This document shows, piece after piece, positions 37,389-46,572 of a DNA stretch of 64,000 nucleotides (the first letter of the stretch is position 1; the number at the start of each line of letters is the position of its first letter). The stretch is taken from positions 2,215,273 through 2,279,272 of the forward strand of contig JAINUG010000168.1 of assembly GCA_029706075.1 (NCBI GenBank), in the 5' to 3' direction. Under the pieces are notes generated by a model. That model had not been told where the DNA came from and ran no database searches. It worked only from the letters and a program-made list of their open reading frames with translations. Both the position numbers and the translations under genes were made by a program. Origin of the DNA: Aldrovandia affinis (taxonomy: Eukaryota; Chordata; Actinopteri; Notacanthiformes; Halosauridae).

Positions 37389-37802
37389 CGCTGTAGAAGC
37401 TGTGATGCGACGAATTCAAGGTAACTTAATTACTATATTCCCAGTTTAAGTGTTGATCTCCAGTGTGTGTTATCTACGCATATACGGTGTGTGCACTCCA
37501 TATTTTAGATTCTGAGTTTTAACATGTCCAGATTGCCTTCTAGTAGAAGTTTCTACGTGGGGAACTTTAAATGTTTAGTACGGTCTCTATAATAAGGTAC
37601 ATTGCTGTTGCCCTTGATTCATTCTATAACATGTCGCTATACGTGCCTACTAGCTGAAGCCATTTAACTTATAAATGGAATTTGTGAGATTTTGGAGAAG
37701 AAACAGCCCCTTGTGTCCCTCCCTCCCTCGACTATCCAGCTGAAAAGGAGGTCACCCAGAGTCTGTAGTCCCTGTCTCAAATCCCTCACCAAGCCTTGCG
37801 TG

Positions 37803-37872
37803 AACTATGATTGTCTTGCGCTAACTATGATTGTTCCTACCATGTATTTATGCACATCTTGTAAGTCGCTTG
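37803..37872 (+). mobile_element. L2 LINE tail fragment
   Basis: gcgctaactatgattgttcc taccatgtatttatgcacat cttgtaagtcgctt matches the 3' region of the L2 copies. It is cut before the end of the stem-loop. Confidence 0.7.
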
Positions 37873-37966
37873 CTACGCAAAAGAGGGAAAACACCTAACA
37901 ACGACAAGGATTCCTGCCCAAGTGGCTCAGGTATTGGTAGTAAAAATGCAGCCAAAGGGAGCACTA

Positions 37967-38077
37967 CCTTTATGGTAGTGGCTAGACGGAAGCCACTCCA
38001 GAGTAAAAGGCATATGACAGCGGTGGGCTGTTTGCCAAACGGCACTTAAAGGACTCTTAGAGCATCAGGAAAAAGAT
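37967..38077 (+). mobile_element. Tc1-like transposase fragment, left side of a split element
   Basis: ctttatggtagtggctagac ggaagccact to ggactcttagagcatcagga aaaagat closely matches 16124-16236 of the fold-back Tc1. It ends exactly where the L2 5' units start (38078). Tc1 3' sequence resumes at 42593 after the L2, so the L2 probably landed in this Tc1, with loss of the middle of the transposase. Confidence 0.7.
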
Positions 38078-39085
38078 AGTAAGTGTTTTCATCCGGCGTT
38101 AGATTTTGTTGGTTTAGTCTCTGCGTTCGTACCCTGTTTCATTGGCTAGAATTGGCACTTAATGCTTCTTTGATTACTGTAACTAGCTGGCTATTGTGTA
38201 GTTGATGTCCAGCAGTTATTAGATTATATTGCCGCGTTGTATCTTTATTTCAAAGCTGACTGCGACTCAGCTGCTTTCAATCGGTTCCATTGATCAGCCC
38301 GTGTTTATAGTGAGCGTTCCTCAGTAGCGTTAGAAAGCTAACAGTTGTTAATTAGTGGCTATTGTTGTCAGGAGGATTTAAGCGTGCACAGCCAGAACTC
38401 TGGCAGTGTGCATTCGTATCTCGGCTTGAACGGTCTCGTGGCGCGCTAGTAAGTGTTTTCATCCGGCGTTAGATTTTGTTGGTTTAGTCTCTGCGTTCGT
38501 ACCCTGTTTCATTGGCTAGAATTGGCACTTAATGCTTCTTTGATTACTGTAACTAGCTGGCTATTGTGTAGTTGATGTCCAGCAGTTATTAGATTATATT
38601 GCCGCGTTGTATCTTTATTTCAAAGCTGACTGCGACTCAGCTGCTTTCAATCGGTTCCATTGATCAGCCCGTGTTTATAGTGAGTGTTCCTCAGTAGCGT
38701 TAGAAAGCTAACAGTTGTTAATTAGTGGTTATTGTTGTCAGGAGGATTTAAGCGTGCACAGCCAGAACTCTGGCAGTGTGCATTCGTATCTCGGCTTGAA
38801 CGGTCTCGTGGCGCGCTAGTAAGTGTTTTCATCCGGCGTTAGATTTTGTTGGTTTAGTCTCTGCGTTCGTACCTTGTTTCATTGGCTAGAATTGGCACTT
38901 AATGCTTCTTTGATTACTGTAACTAGCTGGCTATTGTGTAGTTGATGTCCAGCAGTTATTAGATTATATTGCCGCGTTGTATCTTTATTTCAAAGCTGAC
39001 TGCGACTCAGCTGCTTTCAATCGGTTCCATTGATCAGCCCGTGTTTATAGTGAGCGTTCCTCAGTAGCGTTAGAAAGCTAAGTTG
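38078..39085 (+). repeat. Three tandem 370-bp units at the 5' end of L2 copy B
   Basis: Units start at 38078, 38448 and 38818, each with agtaagtgttttcatccggc, an exact 370-bp step. Units 1 and 2 differ at a handful of positions (for example agcgttcc against agtgttcc). Unit 3 diverges after gttagaaagctaa, near 39080. The layout resembles the promoter monomers of mouse L1 A-type elements, although the sequence is unrelated. Confidence 0.9.
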
Positions 39086-39214
39086 TTAATTACTGTGCTT
39101 TGTTATCAGGTGGCACTCGCCACTTAGTGCCTAGCATCACTCGGCTATATTAGCAGCCATAGCTGTGGATAGCGGCAGCTTTTCGCGGCAGCCTCCCCGT
39201 CCTAGCCTCCCCGG

Positions 39215-39349
39215 ACGAAGACTCGGCGGATAAAGACAAAGGAGTCTACCTGCAGGAGTACAAAGACTCGGCGGACAAAGACAAAGGAGTCTACCTGCAG
39301 GAGTACAAAGACTCGGCGGACAAAGACAAAGGAGTCTACCTGCAGGAGT
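39215..39349 (+). repeat. 45-bp in-frame tandem repeat, three units
   Basis: Unit gactcggcggacaaagacaa aggagtctacctgcaggagt acaaa is repeated three times. It is 45 nt long and open in one frame as DSADKDKGVYLQEYK. The frame stays open from about 39161 (after a TAG) to 39570 without an obvious ATG, so translation is uncertain. A possible donor (acggtgagt, 39386) follows. Confidence 0.85.
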
Positions 39350-39482
39350 CCACCGAGGGGGGCCAGCTAGGGAGTGCTCGCCGCACGGTGAGTATCATAG
39401 TTTTGTATCTCCCTGTTCTACTTCCTCTGCATCTAACACTACATGCTTCCTCCCTATCCCAGTCCATGTCTCCTCTTCTAGA

Positions 39483-42327
39483 TTGCCTAGAAGGAGAGAT
39501 TCTACCCACACCCGTAATCTGTCCAACCTCATCCACCCTCCTAGATCTCCCGGTGTTGACGTGGTGGTAGCAGGTGGACTATGGAACTGCCAGTCCGCTG
39601 TCCGGAAGGCCGATTTCATCTCGGCCCAGGCCTCACTACTCTCCCTGCAGTTCCTGGCGCTTACGGAGACCTGGATCACTCCGCAAAACACGGCCACCCC
39701 TGCTGCTCTCTCTGCCACCTACACCTTCTCCCACACTCCACGACCCTCAGGTAGAGGTGGAGGGACAGGTATACTGATCTCCCCCCTGTGGAGATTTGTT
39801 ATTGTTCCTCTTCCTCACTTCTCACCCTCCTCCTTTGAATTTCATGCTGTCACTGTCACTGTTCCATGTAAACTGCACATCATTGTTCTTTATCGCCCTC
39901 CAGGTCCACTGGGGAGTTTCCTAGACGAGATAGATGCCCTACTCAGTGCCTTCCCTGAGGACGGCACTCCCGTCTTACTCCTCGGGGACTTCAACCTGCA
40001 GCTAGAGACCTCCTTCAGTCCTTTGACTTCACCATGGCTGAATCCCCATCCACCCACAAGGCCGGTAACCAACTGGACCTGGTCTTCACCAGGAACTGCG
40101 CCTCACCCAACATTACGGTATCGCCTCTACATGTGTCTGACCATTCCTTTCTATCTTTCTCCCTTCCCCTCCCCTCTGTCCCTCTTCACCTGCTCCCACT
40201 GTCCTTGTCCGTCGCAACTTCCGCTCTCTCTCACCCGCTGCCCTGTCAGCTACTGTCCTATCTTCCCTTCCCCCTGCTGATGCCTTCTCTCGGCTACCTG
40301 CAGAAGTAGCATCATCCACCCTACTTTCCTCTCTCTCCTCCTCCTTTGACTTACTCTGTCCTCTATCCGCTAAACCCGCTCGTCCCCGCCCCCCCGCCCC
40401 CTGGCTAACCGATTCCATTCGGGCTAACCGACTGAAGCTGCGTGCGGCAGAAAGGAAATGGAGAAAATCCAAATCCCCTGTTGCTCTGTCTGACTTCCAC
40501 ACACTCCTGGCTTCCTTCTCCGCTAACCTCTCCTCTGCTAAGTCTGCATTCTTCCTTTCTAAGATTCAATCCTCTGTTTCCAACCCACGTAAACTCTATG
40601 CTACGTTTTCCTCTCTCCTCACCCCTCCTCCTCCCCCACCCCCTCCTCTATAACCGCCGATGACTTCTCATCCTTCTTTCACGAGAAGGTTGAGGCCATT
40701 CGCAACTCCTTCCCCCCTACCTCTCCCTCTCCCATCCTGCTACCTAAACCTCCCACCTCTCTGTCCTCCTTCTCACCCCTCCCTGACTCGGACATCCTTC
40801 AACTTGTTCTCTCCCACCACCTGCCCTCTTGATCCCATTCCTTCCCCCCTCTTCCAGTCCATTGCTATGGACATCCTCCCCTTTGTCTCCAATGTCATTA
40901 ACTCCTCTCTTTCCTCTGGCTCTGTCCCCTCCTCCCTCAAATGCGCTCAGGTTGTCCCCCTCCTCAAAAAACCCTCTCTGAATCCTGCTGTCATCTCTAA
41001 CTACCGACCTGTCTCTCTCCTCCCGTTCCTCTCCAAGACATTAGAGCGGGCTGTCTATAATCAACTGTCTGCTCATCTCTTACAGAACGACCTGCTCGAC
41101 CCCAACCAATCTGGGTTCAGAGCCGGCCACTCCACAGAGACTGCTCTCCTTGCGGTCACTGAGGCTCTTCACGTCGCTAAGTCCCGATCCCTCAGCTCCG
41201 TCCTCCTCCTCCTTGACCTGTCGGCGGCATTCGACACCGTGGACCACCGGATCCTGCTCTCATCTCTCGTCAAGATGGGAATCTCTGGATCTGCGCTGAC
41301 ATGGTTTGAGTCCTACCTGGCTGACCGGTCCTACCAGGTAGCCTAGAGAGGATCCCTCTCCTCTCCCCGCACCCTCTCTACCGGTGTCCCGCAGGGCTTG
41401 GTGCTAGGCCCCGTCCTATTTTCTCTGTACACCAAGTCACTTGGCTCTGTTATTTCTGCTCATGGTTTTTCCTATCACTGTTATGCTGATGACACTCAAC
41501 TGTTTCTCTCCTTCCCTCCATCTGATACCCAGGTCCCGGCACGGATCTCTGCATGCCTGGCTGACATCTCCGCATGGATGTCCACCCACCACCTGAAGCT
41601 GAACCTGGGGAAGACAGAGCTGCTCTTCCTCCCAGCGAAGGGCTCCCCGATGATTGATGCGTCAATTACCGTGGAAGGCTCCATAGTGTCTCCGTCCCAG
41701 TCTGCCAGGAGTCTTGGGGTAACCCTGGACAACCAGCTGTGCTTCTCGAGCCATATTGCAGCGATCTCCCGGACCTGCCGTTTCTCCCTCCACAACATCC
41801 GGAGGATCAGACCGTTCCTCACCCAAGAGGCCACTCAACTCCTGGTCCAGGCCCTGGTGATCTCACGTCTGGACTACTGCAATTCCTTGCTGGCAGGCCT
41901 TCCGGCCTGTGCCATCAAGCCACTGCAACTAGTCCAGAACGCTGCTGCTCGCCTGGTGTTCAACCAGCCGAAGTTCACCCACGTCACCCCTCTACTCTCC
42001 TCTCTGCATTGGCTCCCCATCACAGCACGCATCAGATTCAAGTCACTGGTGCTTGCTTTTCAAGCGGCCAGAGGTACTGCTCCCCCATACCTCCAGTCAC
42101 TCATCACGCCCTACACCCCGTCCAGACCCCTCCGCTCCGCCTCCGCTGGCAGACTGACTGCCCCATCCCTCCGGGCGCCTGGCAGCCGCTCCTCGCGGTC
42201 TCGCCTCTTCTCTGTTCTGGTCCCTCGTTGGTGGAACGACCTCCCGCAATCGGTCAGGACTGCGAAATCACTTCCAATCTTCCGCAAGAGACTCAAAACC
42301 CACCTCTTCAGACTCCACTACCACTGA
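39483..42327 (+). pseudogene. L2 ORF2 (endonuclease-reverse transcriptase) pseudogene, copy B
   Basis: The endonuclease (39483 to about 40020) keeps TETWITPQNTAT, RPPGPLGSF and LLLGDFNLQLETS. The frame then shifts near 40020 and again before 40660. The RT from 40660 has NYRPVSLLPFLSKTLERAVY, SGFRAGHSTETALLAVTEAL and LDLSAAFDTVDHRILLSSLV. TAG at 41344-41346 replaces a Trp codon conserved in copy C (VAWRGSL). The frame then continues unchanged through HGFSYHCYADDTQLFLSFPP, an intact YADD active site, to HLFRLHYH and stop at 42325-42327. The Gly-Ser of PQGSVLG is read GL. Confidence 0.9.
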
Positions 42328-42592
42328 ACACTGTCCATCTAGTCAATCTGTCGTCACCACTCTTTACTTGTTATAAAAAATAAAAAATAAAAACCCACTA
42401 ACTTTTTCTTTCCCAATGTTACAGGTATGATACGCAGACGCCTGCAATGATGTCTTTTGCTGTTTTACTGCACTGATCTTGTACGCTAACTTTGATTGTT
42501 CTCACCTTGTATTAATGCACATCTTGTAAGTCGCTCTGGATAAGAGCGTCTGCTAAATACTTAAAAATGTAAAAAAAAATGTAAATGTAAAT

Positions 42593-43548
42593 GGAACAGG
42601 ATGCATCTGAGCTCAATTTCAATTTTTTGTTTTTAATAAATGTGCAAAAATTTCTAAAAAACAGTTTTTGCTTTGTCATTATGGGGTATTGTGTATAGAT
42701 TGATGAGGAAAAAAAGGAATTTAATCCATTTTAGAATAAGGCTGTTGTCATGGTTTTTCCCCAGACTCACCGCCGAGTGGCGGTGTTGCACCTTCCTTGT
42801 GGGAGGTGCACAGGTGGGGTTCAATTAGTAATCACCTCCCTATTTAAACCCGCACCTGTGGTTTGATCGGGGCGAAATCGTAAGCCATCTTTGCGATTTA
42901 GCCGGTAAGGTAGTTGTGTCTTTTTAAAGACGTAACATAAAGACTTACTGTAGAAAAGACTATCTCTGTCTGAAACCATCTCCAAATAAGAACATCTTTA
43001 TTGTACCTTCTTTAGGAACCTTGCTCTCTATTAGGAGCTTCCGTTTGGTTTCTTTTGTTCAGTCGGTTCGACTGTGCTTTGGGTTACATTCTCGTTCTTT
43101 TGGCTCTACTAGCCCTTTCTCGTTTTCGGACACGCTGTGTCTTTGGTTTAGTTGTTTGTTTTCTATTACCATTGGGTAATCCGGTGGACGTATTTCTACC
43201 ACCGTGTGTTTTGTTTTCTGTATAGAAATTGTATAAGGTATTTTGTTTGTCGGGTGTTTTCGCTACCCTTACCTTATTAACTCTGCGGAGTCTTCTTCAT
43301 TTCTTTTGTTTGTATCAGTGTGACACTTAGCCACCCGTTGGGTGATATTTTCCATTCCTCACTTTTTGTTCGTCCCTTCCCTATTTCTCTGGTTATCAGA
43401 GCTAGTGGTTAGACTGTAGGGCAGTACAGTTTAACTTATTGATCCCCTGGGGTTCTGCGAGTGGCGCCTATCACCATCCACCCTCACAGCTGTAACATAA
43501 CAAAATGTGGAAAAAGTGAAGGGGTCTGAATACTTTCCAGATGTACTG
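42593..43548 (+). mobile_element. Tc1-like 3' end, split by a solo LTR
   Basis: ggaacaggatgcatctgagc resumes Tc1-type 3' sequence just after the L2 tail. The closing terminus ggggtctgaatactttccag atgtactg (ending 43548, then TA) lies beyond the LTR at 42746-43488. gaataaggctgt|aacataacaaaatgtgg reads through the insertion. Confidence 0.75.
42746..43488 (+). mobile_element. Solo LTR with 5-bp target duplication GCTGT
   Basis: gctgt repeats at 42741-42745 and 43489-43493 enclose a 743-bp unit starting tgtcatggtttttcccc and ending ccaccctcaca. A ccctatttaaacccgc TATA-like box lies about 95 bp in. No internal coding region is adjacent. It differs in sequence from the LTR at 31.7 kb. The host sequence of the Tc1 is restored cleanly across it. 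Confidence 0.87.
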
Positions 43549-43554
43549 TATCCA

Positions 43555-43991
43555 CTCAGCCTACTAAGTCTACAGTGTTTTCTTACAAGTTAAATTAAAT
43601 TGCATTCGTTAAATTGCAGTAAACAAAAAAACAGATCAGTTTAGATGGGCTCAAACTACATTATATCCACAGTCTATAAACTTCAGGTGTTACTCCACAT
43701 CATGTCAGCATGGACAGTAGACCTATATGGGCTCCATTATGCCATTGCCAGTCTACATACCAACACCTTCAAAAACAGAAAAGAAAACTGTAGGTCCCAA
43801 TCAAATTTAGTCAAAAAGAGCACACATTTTTCCATCCACATACACAAACATCCACATAGAAACCGGTCTAAATAGCCTAGGTCTATACATTAAAATGAAA
43901 GGTTCATTAGGTAAGATTTATAATCATTTGGAATGAGGATGTTTAGACTCAACCTTGTATAATTATGTGGAATCAGCACATAGCCTTATCT
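43555..43991. other. Non-coding stretch, nothing recognised
   Basis: AT-rich sequence between Tc1 and an L2 fragment. A 76-codon open frame at 43645 has no family signature. Confidence 0.35.
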
Positions 43992-44475
43992 CTACCGACC
44001 TGTCTCTCTCCTCCCTTTCCTCTCCAAAACACTAGAGCGGGCTGTCTATAACCAACTGTCTGCTCATCTCCTACAGAATGACCTGCTTGATCCTAACCAA
44101 TCTGGGTTCAAGGCAGGCCACTCCACAGAGACTGCTCTCCTTGCGGTCGCTGAGGCTCTTCAAACAGCTATGTCCCTGTCAGCTGCATTTGATGCTGTGG
44201 ACCACCAGGTCCTCCTCACATCTCTCGTCAAGATGGGAATCTCTGGCTCTGCACTGACATGGTTCAAGTCCTACCTAGCTGACCAGTCCTACCAGGTGGC
44301 CTGGAGAGGAGCCCTCTCCTCTCCCCACACAGAGACACAGGTCCAGAGACACAGGTCCCGGCACGGATCTCTGCATGCCTGGCTGACATCTCTGCCTGGA
44401 TGTCCACCCACCACCTGAAGCTGAACCTGGGGAATACTGAGCTGCTCTTCCTCCCAGCAAAGGGCTCCCCGATGT
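43992..44475 (+). mobile_element. L2-type LINE internal fragment with deletions
   Basis: RT sequence matching copy C: taccgacctgtctctctcct at 43996, SAAFDAVDHQVLLTSLVKMG at about 44176-44235 and SALTWFKSYLADQSYQVAWR at about 44246. A deletion then joins to the WMSTHHLKLN region at about 44398, with the YADD box lost. Both ends are truncated. Confidence 0.8.
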
Positions 44476-45009
44476 CATATTACCAGATTTACAATGTATA
44501 AGAAAAAATGTAGAAGGTTGATTTTCTTTTCTCTGGCTTAATTTTTTCTCAAGGACGTTTTTCATTTAGAAAGTTATTTTGCTTTGTTTTTTGTTCCTGT
44601 GGGTTTTGAGTATGAGAAATGCTCAGTTCTCATAAGAAAAAACAGTCCCTTACATTGTCATGCCAATACCTGTGTAGCTACACGGTACCTACATCTGTTT
44701 GTGCTGTGTACTTACACATTGTTACATAGTGCTTACAACCTTAAAACCTGTTTGTGCTGGTTATCTAAGTGGATTTATTACGTTTATTTTAGCCACTTGC
44801 AGTCCACCTATATACAAAAGAAAGATACATTTGGTACAATTTGTTCAAAATTGATCATTGTGAATGAGTAGAAAGATTGTTTTGGATGCTCAGAGATTTC
44901 CCGTCAGAGGTTAACTTTTATTTTAAAAATAATAATAATGGGGGAGTCAATTTGTTTTTCATACACAAATAGCATTCTGGTTTGAAAGTCCATGTTCATA
45001 TTTTGTATG
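44476..45009. other. Non-coding stretch, nothing recognised
   Basis: AT-rich DNA between the L2 fragment and the Tc1 element, with no coding signal. Confidence 0.35.
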
Positions 45010-45011
45010 TA

Positions 45012-46572
45012 CAGTGGGGAAAATAAGTATTTAGTCAGCCACCAATTGTGCAAGTTCTCCCACTTAAAAAGATGAGAGAGGCCTGTAATTTTCATCATAG
45101 GTATACCTCAACTATGAGAGACAAAATGAGGAAAAAAAATCCAGAAAATCACATTGTCTGATTTTTAAAGAATTTATTTGCTAATTATGGTGGAAAATAA
45201 GTATTTGGTCAATAACAAAAGTTCATCTCAATACTTTGTTATATACCCTTTGTTGGCAATGACAGAGGTCAAACGTTTTCTGTAAGTCTTCACAAGGTTT
45301 CCACACACTGTTGCTGGTATGTTGGCCCATTCCTCCATGCAGATCTCCTCTAGAGCAGTGATGTTTTGGGGCTGTCGCTGGGCAACACGGACTTTCAACT
45401 CCCTCCAAAGATTTTCTATGGGGTTGAGATCTGGAGACTGGCTAGGCCACTCCAGGACCTTGAAATGCTTCTTACGAAGCCACTCCTTCGTTGCCCGGGC
45501 GGTGTGTTTGGGATCATTGTCATGCTGAAAGACCCAGCCACGTTTCATCTTCAATGCCCTTGCTGATGGAAGGAGGTTTTCACTCAAAATCTCATGATAC
45601 ATGGCACCATTCATTCTTTCCTTTACACGGATCAGTCGTCCTGGTCCCTTTGCGGAAAAACAGCCCCAAAGCATGATGTTTCCACCCCCATGCTTCACAG
45701 TAGGTATGGTGTTCTTTGGATGCAACTCAGCATTCTTTCTCCTCCAAACACGAGAAGTTGAGTTTCTACCAAAAAGTTCTATTTTGGTTTCATCTGACCA
45801 CATGACATTCTCCCAATCCTCTTCTGGATCATCCAAATGCTCTCTAGCAAACCTCAGACGGGCCTGGACATGTACTGGCTTAAGCAGGGGGACACGCCTG
45901 GCACTGCAGGATTTGAGTCCCTGGCGGCGTAGTGTGTTACTGATGGTAGCCTTTGTTACTTTGGTCCCAGCTCTCTGCAGGTCATTCACTAGGTCCCCCG
46001 TGTGGTTCTGGGATTTTTGCTCACCGTTCTTGTGATCATTTTGACCCCACGGGGTGAGATCTTGCGTGGAGCCCCAGATCGAGGGAGATTACCAGTGGTC
46101 TTGTATGTCTTCCATTTTCTAATAATTGCTCCCACAGTTGATTTCTTCACAACAAGCTGCTTACCTATTGCAGATTCAGTCTTCCCAGCCCGGTGCAGGT
46201 CTACAATTTTGTTTCTGGTGTCCTTTGACAGCTCTTTGGTCTTGGCCATAGTGGAGTTTGGAGTGTGACTGTTTGAGGTTGTGGACAGGTGTCTTTTATA
46301 CTGATAACGAGTTCAAACAGGTTCCATTAATACCGGTAACGAGTGGAGGACAGAGGAGCCTCTTAAATAAGAAGTTACAGGTCTGTGAGAGCCAGAAATC
46401 TTGCTTGTTTGTAGGTGACCAAATACTTATTTTCCACCATAATTTGCAAATAAATTCTTTAAAAATCAGACAATGTGATTTTCTGGATTTTTTCTCATTT
46501 TGTCTCTCATAGTTGAGGTATACCTATGATGAAAATTACAGGCCTCTCTCATCTTTTTAAGTGGGAGAACTT
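45012..46572 (-). mobile_element. Tc1-like transposon, right terminus cut by a CR1 LINE
   Basis: The left end cagtggggaaaataagtatt follows TA at 45010-45011. Inverted copies of the subterminal tract gagaggcctgtaattttcat occur on both sides (about 45076 and 46530). The right terminus stops at gtgggagaactt (46572), where the CR1 LINE 3' end begins. The last ~40 bp of the terminus was not found beyond the LINE. It carries an almost intact transposase (next entry). Confidence 0.9.
45228..46249 (-). pseudogene. Tc1 transposase, nearly intact, one frameshift
   Basis: Starts at 46249 [20 protein letters not shown] and keeps the helix-turn-helix, then [14 protein letters not shown]. Near 45985-45990 a run of five G shifts the frame by one. 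[20 protein letters not shown] continues in the next frame. The catalytic domain is otherwise complete: [14 protein letters not shown] (first Asp), [16 protein letters not shown] (second Asp), [20 protein letters not shown] (third, Glu), and the end NKGYITKY with stop at 45228-45230. Full length is about 340 codons. This is the best-preserved transposase in the window. Confidence 0.92.

Larger units (their letters stand above)
38078..42592 (+). mobile_element. L2-type LINE (copy B), near full length with tandem 5' units
   Basis: Consists of three 5' tandem units (38078 to about 39085), a bridging GC-rich segment with a 45-bp repeat, an endonuclease-RT frame (39483-42327) and a 3' tail with the gtaagtcgctctggataaga stem-loop (about 42526) and taaatg repeats to 42592. 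It is the only one of the three long L2 copies with a leader. The coding frame is broken (see the pseudogene entry). It is inserted in a Tc1 element. Confidence 0.88.

Noticed and set aside
38078..39085. CRISPR-like or centromeric array
   Set aside because: Only three long units without short spacers, tied to an L2 leader; this is a eukaryotic genome.
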